From: Clostridiales bacterium
GTDB lineage: Bacteria; Bacillota; Clostridia; Oscillospirales; Oscillospiraceae
Length of the DNA stretch: 64,000 bases
Assembly: GCA_902362775.1 (NCBI GenBank)
Contig: CABIXV010000001.1
Location: 152,840-216,839 of the forward strand
Reading direction: 5' to 3'
Position 1 is the stretch's first letter, and every line of letters starts with the position of its first letter. A program made the position numbers and the translations under genes. A model generated the notes under the pieces. The model was given only the letters and a program-made list of their open reading frames with translations, was not told the DNA's origin and searched no databases. Positions 16,761 to 25,537 of the stretch are shown here, piece by piece.

Positions 16761-17338
16761 ATCGGCAAAAGCGTTGGTATGATTATCTCTGGGTGGCGTC
16801 CCTGCTCTATCTGATCCTGGGATTTTTTAATATTTTGTTTGCCTGGCTGGGTCTACTGTGTTTCGCGATCCCACTGATCATGGCGGCAGCGGGCAAGGAC
16901 AAGGGGTACTGCAACCGCTACTGCGGCCGGGGGCAGCTGTTTGCCCTGCTGGGAGGAAAATGGAAGCTGTCCCGCGGACTCCCGATCCCCCATTGGCTCA
17001 AGTCCAAATGGTTTCGATATGGTTTTCTAACCTTCTTCATGGCCATGTTTCTCAATATGCTCTACGTCACCTGGCTGGTGTTTGCCGGAGCCGGGGAGCT
17101 AAGGCAGGCGGTCACACTGCTGTGGACCTTCAAGCTGCCCTGGCACTGGGCCTATCCGGTTCAGGTCACTCCTTGGATCGCGCAGTTTGCCTTTGGTTTT
17201 TACAGCGTTATGTTTACCTCCACAGTGCTGGGCCTGGTCACCATGTTCCTGTTCCGCCCCCGAACCTGGTGTGTCTACTGTCCGATGGGTACCATGACAC
17301 AAATGATCTGCACGGTCAAGCACGGAAGAAAGGAATAG
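16757..17338 (+). CDS. NapH-like membrane Fe-S protein, reduced
   Basis: A 193-residue membrane protein with about four hydrophobic segments (near residues 10-45, 68-95, 130-160). Two short Cys motifs are visible: YCNRYCGRGQLF and CVYCPMGTMTQMICTVKHG. These match the membrane part of NapH/NosR/CcoG-type proteins. It lacks the C-terminal soluble [4Fe-4S] domain of full NapH; the separate ferredoxin gene that overlaps it by 4 bp may supply that function. A quinone- or ferredoxin-linked electron transfer role is inferred. Confidence 0.75.
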   Translation: MNRQKRWYDYLWVASLLYLILGFFNILFAWLGLLCFAIPLIMAAAGKDKGYCNRYCGRGQLFALLGGKWKLSRGLPIPHWLKSKWFRYGFLTFFMAMFLNMLYVTWLVFAGAGELRQAVTLLWTFKLPWHWAYPVQVTPWIAQFAFGFYSVMFTSTVLGLVTMFLFRPRTWCVYCPMGTMTQMICTVKHGRKE

Positions 17339-17347
17339 TTTTTTCTC

Positions 17348-17375
17348 TTTGCAAGAACGAAAAAATGGATATAAT
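17348..17375 (+). promoter_or_regulatory. probable promoter of the flavin disulfide reductase gene
   Basis: TTTGCA (17348-17353) and TATAAT (17370-17375) are 16 bp apart, 29 bp before the ATG. The flavoenzyme gene can therefore be expressed apart from the upstream ferredoxin pair. Confidence 0.45.
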
Positions 17376-17403
17376 ATAGAATATATAGAAAGAAGGTGGC
17401 TCC

Positions 17404-18252
17404 ATGACCTATGATATCATCGTATTGGGCAGCGGCCCGGCGGGGCTGGCTGCCGCTGTTGGGGCCAGGGGCCGGGGCAAGCGCGTGCTGGTCATTGGCA
17501 ATCGGTGGCAGGACAGCCCCCTGGCCCGGGCGGAGCAGGTAGACAACTACCTGGGCCTGCCCGGTCGGACTGGCCATGAGATGCTGGAGGAATTCCAGCG
17601 CCACGCCGAGCAGATGGGGACCGAGTTTCTGACTGGAAAAGCCATCTCCCTCATGGCCTGGAAGGGGTTTATGGTCACGGTGGGCAGCCAGGTGTACGAC
17701 AGCCGGGCCCTGATCCTGGCCCCTGGGGTCATCCGCCAGGCCAAATATCCCGGCGAGGAGGAGTATCTGGGCCGGGGTGTGAGCTACTGTGCGACCTGTG
17801 ACGGAATGCTCTACCGGAACAAGCCCGTCGTGGTGGTGGGGCGCTCCCCGGACGCCCCACATGAGGCCAACTATCTGAAAAGCCTAGGATGCCAGGTCAC
17901 CTATGTCGCCGCCAGAGAGCCCCAGGGACTGGATCAGGAGATCCCCTTTGTCCGGGCCGGTCGGCTGGCGGTCAAGGGGGAGCAGGCCGTCACCGCCCTG
18001 GAGGCGGACGGAGCCTCTATTCCCTGCGCCGGCATTTTTATCCTGCGTCAGGCGGTGGCCCCCACCGATCTGCTCCCCGCCCTGGAGACGGAGGAGGGCT
18101 ACATCAGGGTGGACCGCCGGATGGCCACCAATGTAGAGGGTGTGTTCGCTGCCGGCGACTGTACTGGCGGGCCCCTTCAGGTGGCCAAAGCGGTCGGAGA
18201 GGGCCACGTGGCCGCACTATCTGCCTGTGAATATCTAGACCAGATAAAATAG
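17404..18252 (+). CDS. thioredoxin-reductase-like flavoenzyme lacking NADPH motifs
   Basis: A 282-residue two-domain flavoprotein. The FAD motif VLGSGPAGLAAAVGARG is at residues 8-24, the redox disulfide CATC at 129-132, and GVFAAGDCTGGP near the end contacts FAD. In ordinary TrxB the second domain has GGGDSA and HRRxxxR for NADPH. Here the corresponding place reads VVVVGRSPDAPHEANYLKSL and continues VTYVAAREPQ, so both motifs are missing. Ferredoxin-dependent flavin thioredoxin reductases of Clostridium show the same losses. The neighbours, a ferredoxin and trxA, support that reading. Electron donor remains inferred. Confidence 0.8.
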   Translation: MTYDIIVLGSGPAGLAAAVGARGRGKRVLVIGNRWQDSPLARAEQVDNYLGLPGRTGHEMLEEFQRHAEQMGTEFLTGKAISLMAWKGFMVTVGSQVYDSRALILAPGVIRQAKYPGEEEYLGRGVSYCATCDGMLYRNKPVVVVGRSPDAPHEANYLKSLGCQVTYVAAREPQGLDQEIPFVRAGRLAVKGEQAVTALEADGASIPCAGIFILRQAVAPTDLLPALETEEGYIRVDRRMATNVEGVFAAGDCTGGPLQVAKAVGEGHVAALSACEYLDQIK

Positions 18253-18327
18253 AGCGGTCGATATCCCCCCGCTGACGACAGGGGATAAAAAACTAATATT
18301 AAAAAATACAGGAAAGGAAGTATACAA

Positions 18328-18639
18328 ATGACTCATTTCAACAAAGAGAGCTTCGATAAGGCCTTGGACCAGGGCAAGCTGATGATGGTGGACTTCTGGG
18401 CTGACTGGTGCGGCCCCTGCCGTATGCTGGGTCCTGTCATCGAGGACCTGGCTGACCGGTACGAGGGAAAGGCCGTAGTCGGCAAGGTAAATGTGGATAA
18501 TGAGCAGGAGCTGGCTATCCGATATGGCGTCATGTCCATCCCCACTGTCATCTTCTTCAAGGATGGCAAGGAGATTGACCGGAAGGTGGGCGTCATGCCA
18601 GAGAGCGCCTTCACCGAGGTGCTGGACAAGGAGCTGTAA
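18328..18639 (+). CDS. trxA: thioredoxin
   Basis: A 103-residue thioredoxin that reduces protein disulfides in the cytosol. The active site WCGPC has Cys28 and Cys31, and the cis-proline is Pro72 in MSIPT. It lies 75 bp downstream of the flavoenzyme on the same strand, with AGGAAAGGAAG ahead of the ATG. A short hairpin with arms TATCCCC/GGGGATA (18262-18287) is in the gap. The pair probably forms a reductase-thioredoxin couple. Confidence 0.95.
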   Translation: MTHFNKESFDKALDQGKLMMVDFWADWCGPCRMLGPVIEDLADRYEGKAVVGKVNVDNEQELAIRYGVMSIPTVIFFKDGKEIDRKVGVMPESAFTEVLDKEL

Positions 18640-18660
18640 GAGCTTTTGTGGAAGGATTTC

Positions 18661-18696
18661 AGGGGAGAGGGAAACCTCTCCCCTTCCTCTTTTCTC
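18661..18696 (+). terminator. trxA terminator
   Basis: A 10-bp perfect stem (AGGGGAGAGG at 18661-18670, complement at 18675-18684) closed by a GAAA tetraloop and followed by a T-rich tail. Between here and the TTG at 18921 I see only AT-rich sequence with no further gene. Confidence 0.85.
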
Positions 18697-18920
18697 TGCC
18701 AGGACTGGCAGGTGATAGGGTCATTGCATCTTATTTTTCTCTTGCCGACAAGGAAACTTCAAACATACATTTCGCGCCTTCTTTTTCGCAATCTTAAAGC
18801 CGCTCAACTGGTTTTAACAGGCAATCCATATCGGCATTGGAATCTTTCTCCGTCCGTGTTGCGCTTCCCTGAAAAAAAGTTATAATAGAAGTCGAATCCT
18901 GTTGAAAGAGGGGATATATT

Positions 18921-21900
18921 TTGTACATTGCCGACCTTCATATCCACTCCCGGTTCTCCCGCGCCACCAGCAGGGACTGCGACGCCCCTCACCTGGACTG
19001 GTGGGCCCGGCGGAAGGGCATCCAACTGCTGGGCACCGGGGATTTCACTCATCCGGCCTGGCGGGCCGAACTGAAAGAGCAGCTGCTCCCCCTGGGGGAT
19101 GGGACTTACACCCTACGGGAGTCCTTCGCCCTGCCGGATGGTCTATCCTCCCCCCCGCCCCGATTCGTCGTCACTGGTGAGATCAGCTCCATCTATAAGC
19201 GGGATGGAAAGACCCGGAAGGTTCATAACCTTATCCTTCTCCCCTCTCTGGAGGCGGCGGACCTGCTGTCCACCAAGCTGGAGGCCATAGGGAACATCCG
19301 CTCCGATGGCCGGCCCATCCTCGGGCTGGACAGCCGGGATCTGCTGGAGCTGGCCCTGGACACCTGCCCGGAGGCGGAGTTCATTCCAGCTCATATCTGG
19401 ACCCCTCACTTTGCCATGTTTGGGGCCTTCTCCGGCTTTGATTCCGTGGAGGAGTGCTTTGGTCCTCTTCGCTCCCACATCCATGCCGTGGAGACCGGCC
19501 TGTCCTCCGATCCGCCTATGAACTGGCGGGTGTCCGACCTGGACGGCCTCACCCTGGTTTCCAACTCCGACGCCCACTCCCCTGCCAAGCTGGGACGGGA
19601 GGCCAACCTGCTGGATGGAGACATCTCTTACTCCGGCCTAATCCACTCCATTCGAACAGGCCAGGACTTTCTGGGCACTGTGGAGTTCTTCCCCGAGGAG
19701 GGCAAGTACCACCTGGACGGCCACCGGAACTGCGGCGTCTGCCTCACTCCAGCGGAAACGCTGGCCAGAGGCGGCCTGTGCCCAGTCTGCGGCAGAAAGC
19801 TGACCATCGGCGTGGAGCACCGGGTGGAGGCCCTGGCCGACCGGCCCGCTGGCTTTCAGCCACAGAGGGCCAAGCCCTTCGAGAGTCTGGCTCCTCTACC
19901 AGAGGTTATCGCCGCCTCCACTGGCTCCTCCCCCACGGCAAAGGGGACCATGGAGCGGTACGAGAGCCTGCTCCACGGCCTGGGCCCAGAGTTCTATATC
20001 CTGCGCCAAGCCCCCATTCCAGACATCAGCCAGCTGGCCGGCCCCTGTGTGGCCGAGGGCATCCGCCGCCTGCGGCTGGGCGAGGTAGACCGCCGTCCGG
20101 GCTTTGACGGGGAGTATGGGGTCATCTCCCTTCTGACTCCCGGTGAGATCCAGCGATTCAGCGGTCAGTTTTCTCTTTTTGCCCCTGAGGAAAAGGGAGA
20201 CTTCTCCCACAAATCCCAGGTCCTCCCCTCCCCCGCCGCCACCATCAAAGCGGCTGACGCCCCTCCTCGCGGGGAGGAATTGAACCCAGAGCAGCTGGCT
20301 GCTGTCACCGCCCCAGAGCCCGTGGTGGCCGTGGTGGCGGGGCCAGGTACAGGAAAGACCAAAACATTGGTCGCCCGTGTCGCCTATCTGGTGGAGGAGC
20401 TGGGGGTCCGCCCCCAGGAGATCACCGCTGTCACCTTCACAAACCAGGCCGCCGCCGAGATGCGCCAGCGGTTGGAGCGGCGTCTGGGCGGCAAGCGGGC
20501 TGTTTCCCCCATGACCATCGGAACTTTCCACGCCATCTGCCTGAAGCTGCTGGGCCAGGTCCGCCTAATCAGCCGGGGAGAGGGGCTGACAGCGGCCAGT
20601 CAGGTTCTCCAGTCCCTGGGCCGGAAAGGTTCCCCCAAGGAGCTGCTCCAGGGGGTGTCTCAGGTCAAAAACGGGTTTTCTCTGGGGGAGGCCGGGCTGG
20701 ATGAGGAGACCTATCGGGCCTACTGCTCCTATTTGAAGGAACTGGGCGTTCTGGATTTTGACGACCTGCTGGCGGAGGGACTGAAGGTGGACACCGCCGG
20801 GCGTAAAAACTTCCGCTATCTTCTGATCGATGAGTTTCAGGACATCAACGATACCCAGTACGCCCTTGCCCGGCAGTGGTCCCAGGGCAGCCGGAGCCTG
20901 TTTGTCATCGGAGACCCCGACCAGTCCATCTACGGATTCCGGGGGGCCAGTGGCCGCTGTTTTCAGCGGCTGGCAGAAGATCTGCCCCACTTGCGCCAGA
21001 TTTGCCTGGTGGAGAATTACCGCTCCACGCCCCAGGTGCTCCAGGCCGCCCTCCCTGTGATCCAAGCCGGGAAGGGCGACTCCAGGACGCTCTCCCCCAA
21101 CTGCCCGCCCGGTCCTCCTGTGCGGCTTATCACCGCCCCGGACGATTTTGCCGAGGGGGTGTTGATCGCCAAGGAGATTGGACGGATGACCGGAGGGGTG
21201 GATATGCTGGAGGCCCAGCGCCTAGGCGCGTCACAGGAGGCCCGCGCCTTCTCCGATATCGCCGTCCTCTGCCGCACCCACCGGCAGCTGGAGCTGATTG
21301 AGAGCTGTCTCCGCCATGACGACATCCCCTGCGTCGTCAGCGGGCGGGAGGATTTCTGGGACTCCGACCTTGTCCGGGGAACCCTGGCCTTTTTCCGCTC
21401 TGTCCAGGTTCCCTGGGACGGGCCTGCGCTAGAGTCCGCCCTTCGCCTGGTGTTCCAGTGCCCCACTGACCTGGTCCAGAAGGCCCTGGCGGTGTGCCGG
21501 CCTCTGTCCTCTCTGGAAGAGCCGGTCCTGCGGGATGCCTTCCGTGGTTACGGCCACCTGGAGGCATGGCTGGATCAGGCCCTCTCCTGGCTCCCGCAGG
21601 TTCAAAAAGAAAAGCCTTGGCGGCTGGTGGAGCACTGGATCGAGCAGCGGGGCTCCTCCCCGGAGCTGGTACGGCTGAAAGGGGCGGCTGTGTTCCACCC
21701 TACCCTGGACAGCCTGTGGAACGCCCTGATCCTGGGCCAGGAGGGGGACCTGTGCCGGGCATCCGGCAAAGGCTGGCAGTCCGGAGCTGTCCGGCTTATG
21801 ACACTCCACGCCTCCAAGGGGCTGGAGTTTCCGGCCGTCCTGCTGGCTGGTCTCAAGGCCGGCTCCCTGCCGCTGGAGACCAAGGGCAGGCCAGCCGATT

Positions 21901-22073
21901 TGGAGGAGGAGCGCCGGCTGTTCTATGTGGGCATGACCCGCGCCAAGGAGGAGCTGATCCTTACCACCGCCGGAGAGCCCTCCCTCTTCCTGGCAAACCT
22001 TCCGACAACGGTCCGGCGGGAAAGGCTGACCGCCCGTCCCGCTCCCCCCGCGGAGCAGCTCTCCCTGTTTTAG
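18921..22073 (+). CDS. EndoQ-type PHP nuclease fused to UvrD/PcrA-type helicase
   Basis: A 1050-residue DNA repair fusion. Residues 1 to about 240 are a PHP metal-dependent phosphoesterase (ADLHIHSRFSRATSRDCDA, LGTGDFTH, SNSDAHSPAKLGR). A zinc ribbon follows at about 271-295 (CGVC, CPVCGR), then EFYILRQAPIPDISQLAG and PGFDGEYGVISLLTP, matching endonuclease Q. EndoQ nicks 5' of uracil, hypoxanthine or abasic sites. From about 470 a superfamily 1 helicase shows AGPGTGKTKTL, LIDEFQDINDTQY, GDPDQSIYGFRGAS, LHASKGLEFPAV and FYVGMTRAKEEL. The start is TTG behind AAAGAGGGGATATATT. Coupling incision with unwinding is inferred. Confidence 0.88.
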   Translation: MYIADLHIHSRFSRATSRDCDAPHLDWWARRKGIQLLGTGDFTHPAWRAELKEQLLPLGDGTYTLRESFALPDGLSSPPPRFVVTGEISSIYKRDGKTRKVHNLILLPSLEAADLLSTKLEAIGNIRSDGRPILGLDSRDLLELALDTCPEAEFIPAHIWTPHFAMFGAFSGFDSVEECFGPLRSHIHAVETGLSSDPPMNWRVSDLDGLTLVSNSDAHSPAKLGREANLLDGDISYSGLIHSIRTGQDFLGTVEFFPEEGKYHLDGHRNCGVCLTPAETLARGGLCPVCGRKLTIGVEHRVEALADRPAGFQPQRAKPFESLAPLPEVIAASTGSSPTAKGTMERYESLLHGLGPEFYILRQAPIPDISQLAGPCVAEGIRRLRLGEVDRRPGFDGEYGVISLLTPGEIQRFSGQFSLFAPEEKGDFSHKSQVLPSPAATIKAADAPPRGEELNPEQLAAVTAPEPVVAVVAGPGTGKTKTLVARVAYLVEELGVRPQEITAVTFTNQAAAEMRQRLERRLGGKRAVSPMTIGTFHAICLKLLGQVRLISRGEGLTAASQVLQSLGRKGSPKELLQGVSQVKNGFSLGEAGLDEETYRAYCSYLKELGVLDFDDLLAEGLKVDTAGRKNFRYLLIDEFQDINDTQYALARQWSQGSRSLFVIGDPDQSIYGFRGASGRCFQRLAEDLPHLRQICLVENYRSTPQVLQAALPVIQAGKGDSRTLSPNCPPGPPVRLITAPDDFAEGVLIAKEIGRMTGGVDMLEAQRLGASQEARAFSDIAVLCRTHRQLELIESCLRHDDIPCVVSGREDFWDSDLVRGTLAFFRSVQVPWDGPALESALRLVFQCPTDLVQKALAVCRPLSSLEEPVLRDAFRGYGHLEAWLDQALSWLPQVQKEKPWRLVEHWIEQRGSSPELVRLKGAAVFHPTLDSLWNALILGQEGDLCRASGKGWQSGAVRLMTLHASKGLEFPAVLLAGLKAGSLPLETKGRPADLEEERRLFYVGMTRAKEELILTTAGEPSLFLANLPTTVRRERLTARPAPPAEQLSLF

Positions 22074-22119
22074 CGGACAGCAGTCTACGTTTCTTTCTCC
22101 ATATCCACACAGGAAAAGG

Positions 22120-22147
22120 CGGCGGCCAAGAAGCTTCTTGGCCGCCG
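22120..22147. terminator. 28-bp perfect palindrome after the EndoQ-helicase gene
   Basis: Arms of 14 bp (CGGCGGCCAAGAAG and complement) meet without a spacer, 46 bp after the stop. The tail is only weakly T-rich, so this is a terminator-like hairpin rather than a textbook one. The rest of the gap to 22325 holds no recognisable gene. Confidence 0.55.
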
Positions 22148-22324
22148 TTGCGTGTGGTTCCTTTGCTCTAGGCTTTCTGAGTTAACAATCCTCCCCTCTC
22201 CCAGCGGAGACAATCAGGAGAATTTTTTCGTCCTATTTTCAGCCTATATTTTTTCGGGAGCGCAACTTCTTCGGACCATTTCCGTCTTGATGGATAGAAA
22301 CGAAACCGCAAGGAGGAGCCCCCT

Positions 22325-23152
22325 ATGAAAAAACATCGCTATTTTCTTTTCGCCGCCTGCGCCGCACTGGCAGGCTGCGGCCTGTTCCTATGGATGTCAT
22401 CCGCCGTAAACAGACCCTTTGCTCACCTAGACTCGGCGGATCTCGCCTCCGTCACCGTCCGTCTCTCCCCGCCGGACAAAACGCTTCTTATTACCGAACC
22501 CGGCCAGCTGGTGGAATATCTGAAGGATACCGTAATTTACCAGAGGGACGATTCCTACCAGGATTACTGTGGACAGGCCGTCACCTTCTCTCTCACCATG
22601 GCTGATGGCAGCCAGACCAGCGTCATGGCCTTCAGTCCCTTCCTTGTGATCGACGGCGTGGGGTACCGGACCAAACACGAGCCATGCGAGGCCCTCAACC
22701 GCTATGCAAATAAGCTGCTAAACGACCCAGCTGCTCCCGTGATTTTAGAAGACCCACCCGCACTGGCCGTCGTCAGCGGCGACGCATCCCTCGGCGCTCT
22801 GCTGGGCAGCTATCAATGGCAGAGGAAGGCCGACGGGGATAGCTTTGAGAACATCCTCTCAGACAGTCCCCATCCTCTGGACTGCGGGGAGCTGCTGTCT
22901 CCCCTGGACACTGGAGAACAGACCGCCGTTCTGCGCTTTGCGGAAGCTCCGGACGAGATCTTAAACGTGCGCTGCTGGAGCGAGGCGGATCTGGGCAGCC
23001 CGGACGCCGTCGGCCAGCCCGTGGTCCTCCGCGGGAATGAGATCGAGCTGCAGCCAGGCGGCTATATCTACGAGGTCCATGCCGCCTGGGCGCCAGAGAG
23101 CGGATATGGAGGTACTGCATCCTACTCCTTTTATGTCAAATCTACCTGGTAA
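22325..23152 (+). CDS. predicted lipoprotein, unknown function
   Basis: A 275-residue protein with a lipoprotein signal: MKKHRYFLFAACAALAGCG has the basic start, hydrophobic core and lipobox LAGC with the lipidated Cys at 18. It is therefore expected on the outer face of the membrane. The rest is soluble and rich in beta-type sequence, with a C-terminal part that reads like an extracellular beta domain (GGYIYEVHAAW). I do not recognise a named family. AAGGAGGAG precedes the ATG. The acylase gene starts 111 bp downstream. Confidence 0.7.
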   Translation: MKKHRYFLFAACAALAGCGLFLWMSSAVNRPFAHLDSADLASVTVRLSPPDKTLLITEPGQLVEYLKDTVIYQRDDSYQDYCGQAVTFSLTMADGSQTSVMAFSPFLVIDGVGYRTKHEPCEALNRYANKLLNDPAAPVILEDPPALAVVSGDASLGALLGSYQWQRKADGDSFENILSDSPHPLDCGELLSPLDTGEQTAVLRFAEAPDEILNVRCWSEADLGSPDAVGQPVVLRGNEIELQPGGYIYEVHAAWAPESGYGGTASYSFYVKSTW

Positions 23153-23263
23153 CGCAGATGCGGGGCACCCTCTCCCACACCTACGATAAACAGGAATTTT
23201 TCAGGGAGAAACCGGCATACTATCACCTGTCGCAGAATTTCAACCGCTCTGGGAGAATGGGAT

Positions 23264-24265
23264 ATGAACTTTGGATGCAGCAGCTTTTCCTGGAAAACAA
23301 AAGATGGCCGCCACCTTTTAGGCCGGACATATGACCAGCTTGGGGATCTGAGGGCCAACCGGGTTATCTGTGTCCCCAAAGGGTCACCCTGTCTGCCTGG
23401 GCTTCAGCCAGCCGGGCGGGAGGTCACGGCACACTATGGCTATACGGGCATGGCGGTGCTGGGATATGGGGAACCCATCCTTGTAGACGGCGTCAATGAG
23501 GCCGGACTAATGGGCGCGCTGCTCCACTACCCGGAGTACGCCATTTACCCACCAAAGCCCAGGCCGGACCAGATGGCGGTACATCCAGGCCGTCTGCTGG
23601 CCTATCTCTTTGGCCTCTGTTCTGGGGTGGAGGAAGTCGCCGCTCTCTTACCCACCGTCGCACTGGTAGACGATCTCTCTCTGGGCAGCCCTCTGCCGGC
23701 CCACTATATCTTCAGTGATCGAAGCGGTGAGGCTGCTGTCCTGGAGCCCGACGCCGGCGGGCTGAAGCTCCACCGCCATACTATTGGAGTATTGACCAAC
23801 AGCCCTGACTATCTCTGGCACAGGACCAATCTGCGGACCTATGTGGGGACCACCAACCTACCAAAACCGCCTCATTCCATCGCAGGGCATGAGATTCGCG
23901 CCTTCGGAGAGCGGCTAGGAGGTGGTTTTGGCCTGCCTGGGGACTATACCTCCCCCTCCCGATTTGTCCGTATGGCGTTTATGAAGGAGTTTGCCGTAGA
24001 AGGAATAGACGAATTGGACGGAGTATCCCGGATGTTCCGCGCCTTTTCCCCGGTGAACATTCCAGAGGGACTGTCCAGGACGTCCCCGGATGCCGAGGAG
24101 TATCAACAGACCCTCTGTATCTCAGTCATGTGCGCCGAAAGCGGCATCTACTATTTTTCCCCCGCGCAAAACCGACGCATCTCCGCCGTCCGACTACCTC
24201 GCGGCGCCGGGGCCATTCGACAGTTCCCTCTGGGGGAGCACCAGGATGTGAATTATAGAAATTGA
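23264..24265 (+). CDS. choloylglycine hydrolase / penicillin V acylase family protein
   Basis: A 333-residue N-terminal nucleophile hydrolase. The precursor begins MNFGCSSFSWKTKDG, so removal of four residues would expose Cys5 as nucleophile; Bacillus penicillin V acylase has the similar start MLGCSS. The other catalytic residues of the family are visible: Arg21 and Asp24 in GRTYDQ, Asn in VLTNSPDYLWH, and Arg in TSPSRFVRMAF. Substrates in this family include conjugated bile salts, penicillin V and N-acyl signals. Bile salt hydrolysis is attractive for a gut organism but is not shown. A terminator follows. Confidence 0.85.
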   Translation: MNFGCSSFSWKTKDGRHLLGRTYDQLGDLRANRVICVPKGSPCLPGLQPAGREVTAHYGYTGMAVLGYGEPILVDGVNEAGLMGALLHYPEYAIYPPKPRPDQMAVHPGRLLAYLFGLCSGVEEVAALLPTVALVDDLSLGSPLPAHYIFSDRSGEAAVLEPDAGGLKLHRHTIGVLTNSPDYLWHRTNLRTYVGTTNLPKPPHSIAGHEIRAFGERLGGGFGLPGDYTSPSRFVRMAFMKEFAVEGIDELDGVSRMFRAFSPVNIPEGLSRTSPDAEEYQQTLCISVMCAESGIYYFSPAQNRRISAVRLPRGAGAIRQFPLGEHQDVNYRN

Positions 24266-24270
24266 AAACC

Positions 24271-24310
24271 GCGCCCCCACAAGGTTAATACCTCGCAGGG
24301 GCGCTCTTTT
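24271..24310 (+). terminator. terminator after the acylase gene
   Basis: The 7-bp stem GCGCCCC / GGGGCGC (24271-24277, 24298-24304) is followed by TCTTTTT. It also lies at the end of the convergent DUF3793 gene. Confidence 0.7.
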
Positions 24311-24876
24311 TACGCGGCGATTACCATTTTTTCAATTGGAATCCCTCGCTCATACATCCTGACATAGATGTTCACACACTGTCGGTAGCAGGCGAAACAC
24401 CGTTGGATTGTATTGGGATCGCTGTATGATTTCCAGAATCCACAGCAAGTAAAATTTTGTCCCCGGTTTTCGATGAAGCCTACCACATCCCTGAGGGGAT
24501 AACCTAGAAATACACCAATCTCATGTGGAAAATCCGATTGGGCCGACAGGCGCTCCGCCAGCTGGTCCAGCATTTGCTCTGTCCCGCTCCCCCTGTACCC
24601 CATCCCCACCAGAAAACCGCGGCGATCCGTCGCTCCTAGGGACTGCTCTAGCTGGCTGCCGCGGTACACATACACCAAGGCGGAGCCGGCCTCTCTCCGC
24701 TCCAGCAGTATACGGACAGACAGGCCGAGGACCTCCAGGCGCTGGTCCCAAAACCGCACCTTCTTCCGCACGTTCTCTAAGTCCTCCGCCGTAATACAGA
24801 ACAGGCTGCCCGGCTTCAGGCCCGCCAGAGTAGGGGCGCACTGTCTAACTAGCATTTCTTCAAATGTCCGATCCAT
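24310..24876 (-). CDS. DUF3793 family protein
   Basis: A 188-residue protein with the DUF3793 core HEIGVFLGYPLRDVVGFIEN followed by CCGFWKSYSD and a Cys pair in CFACYRQC. DUF3793 proteins are common in Clostridia, and often, as here, adjacent to a flavodoxin; their function is unknown. The gene lies 125 bp downstream of the flavodoxin gene on the same strand and probably shares its promoter, so a linked role in iron-sparing redox metabolism is plausible. Confidence 0.85.
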   Translation of the reverse strand: MDRTFEEMLVRQCAPTLAGLKPGSLFCITAEDLENVRKKVRFWDQRLEVLGLSVRILLERREAGSALVYVYRGSQLEQSLGATDRRGFLVGMGYRGSGTEQMLDQLAERLSAQSDFPHEIGVFLGYPLRDVVGFIENRGQNFTCCGFWKSYSDPNTIQRCFACYRQCVNIYVRMYERGIPIEKMVIAA

Positions 24877-25001
24877 GGGGCGTCTCCTTTCACAGGCAAC
24901 TCGATAGTAGTTTTCCCCCGAACGGGTCAGATATCCGCTCGGAGGAATCTGTAAGGGAAAGCGGGGAGGGATCTAAATAAGCAGAACAGCGGGGTCCAGT
25001 C

Positions 25002-25433
25002 CTACCAGGCAGCCAGCTTTCTGCCCAGCTCCCGGCACTTCTCCTGGGCACTTGCATCAGGAGTCTCGTTGGCAATCAATCCATTTTCGTCGTAGAGATT
25101 GGCGCCATGCTCGTCACACCGCCTGCACCAATCCCGCATCCACTGTCCATCACCCCAACCATAAGATCCAAACAGGGCAATTCTCTTACCGTTCAGGAAG
25201 CTTTCTATCCCAGAGAACATGGGATCAAATTCCATCTCCTCCAACACCTCAGCCCCCATAGCGGGACAGCCAAAGGCCACTACGTTGAACTCAGAGAGAC
25301 GGGCGGTGGAAAAATCGGCCGGCCCCATCAGCGTCACCTCAGCTCCGGCCTCTTTTGCCCCTTCCGCAATACAGTTGGCCATGACCTCTGTGTTCCCGGT
25401 GCCGCTCCAATAGACGATTGCTAATTTGTTCAT
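25002..25433 (-). CDS. short-chain flavodoxin
   Basis: A 143-residue FMN electron carrier. The phosphate-binding loop is YWSGTGNTEVMAN (residues 8-20), and the isoalloxazine-contact region is FGSYGWGDGQWM. Flavodoxins replace ferredoxin when iron is scarce. Two palindromic boxes lie 54 and 105 bp upstream of the start, which supports metal-responsive control. It is followed by the DUF3793 gene. Confidence 0.93.
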   Translation of the reverse strand: MNKLAIVYWSGTGNTEVMANCIAEGAKEAGAEVTLMGPADFSTARLSEFNVVAFGCPAMGAEVLEEMEFDPMFSGIESFLNGKRIALFGSYGWGDGQWMRDWCRRCDEHGANLYDENGLIANETPDASAQEKCRELGRKLAAW

Positions 25434-25486
25434 ACTTATGCTCGCTCCTTTACTTGAGGCATTCAGACAATGGTTTGTTCTCCATA

Positions 25487-25502
25487 GTTAGATATAACTA
25501 AC
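25487..25502. promoter_or_regulatory. proximal GTTAG-N6-CTAAC operator-like box
   Basis: GTTAGATATAACTAAC has complementary 5-bp ends, 54 bp upstream of the flavodoxin start. The form resembles DtxR-family (iron or manganese regulator) boxes. It is less symmetric than the distal copy. Confidence 0.5.
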
Positions 25503-25537
25503 CCTCGTTTAAAAAAATGAGGTCCGCCTGTTTCGGG

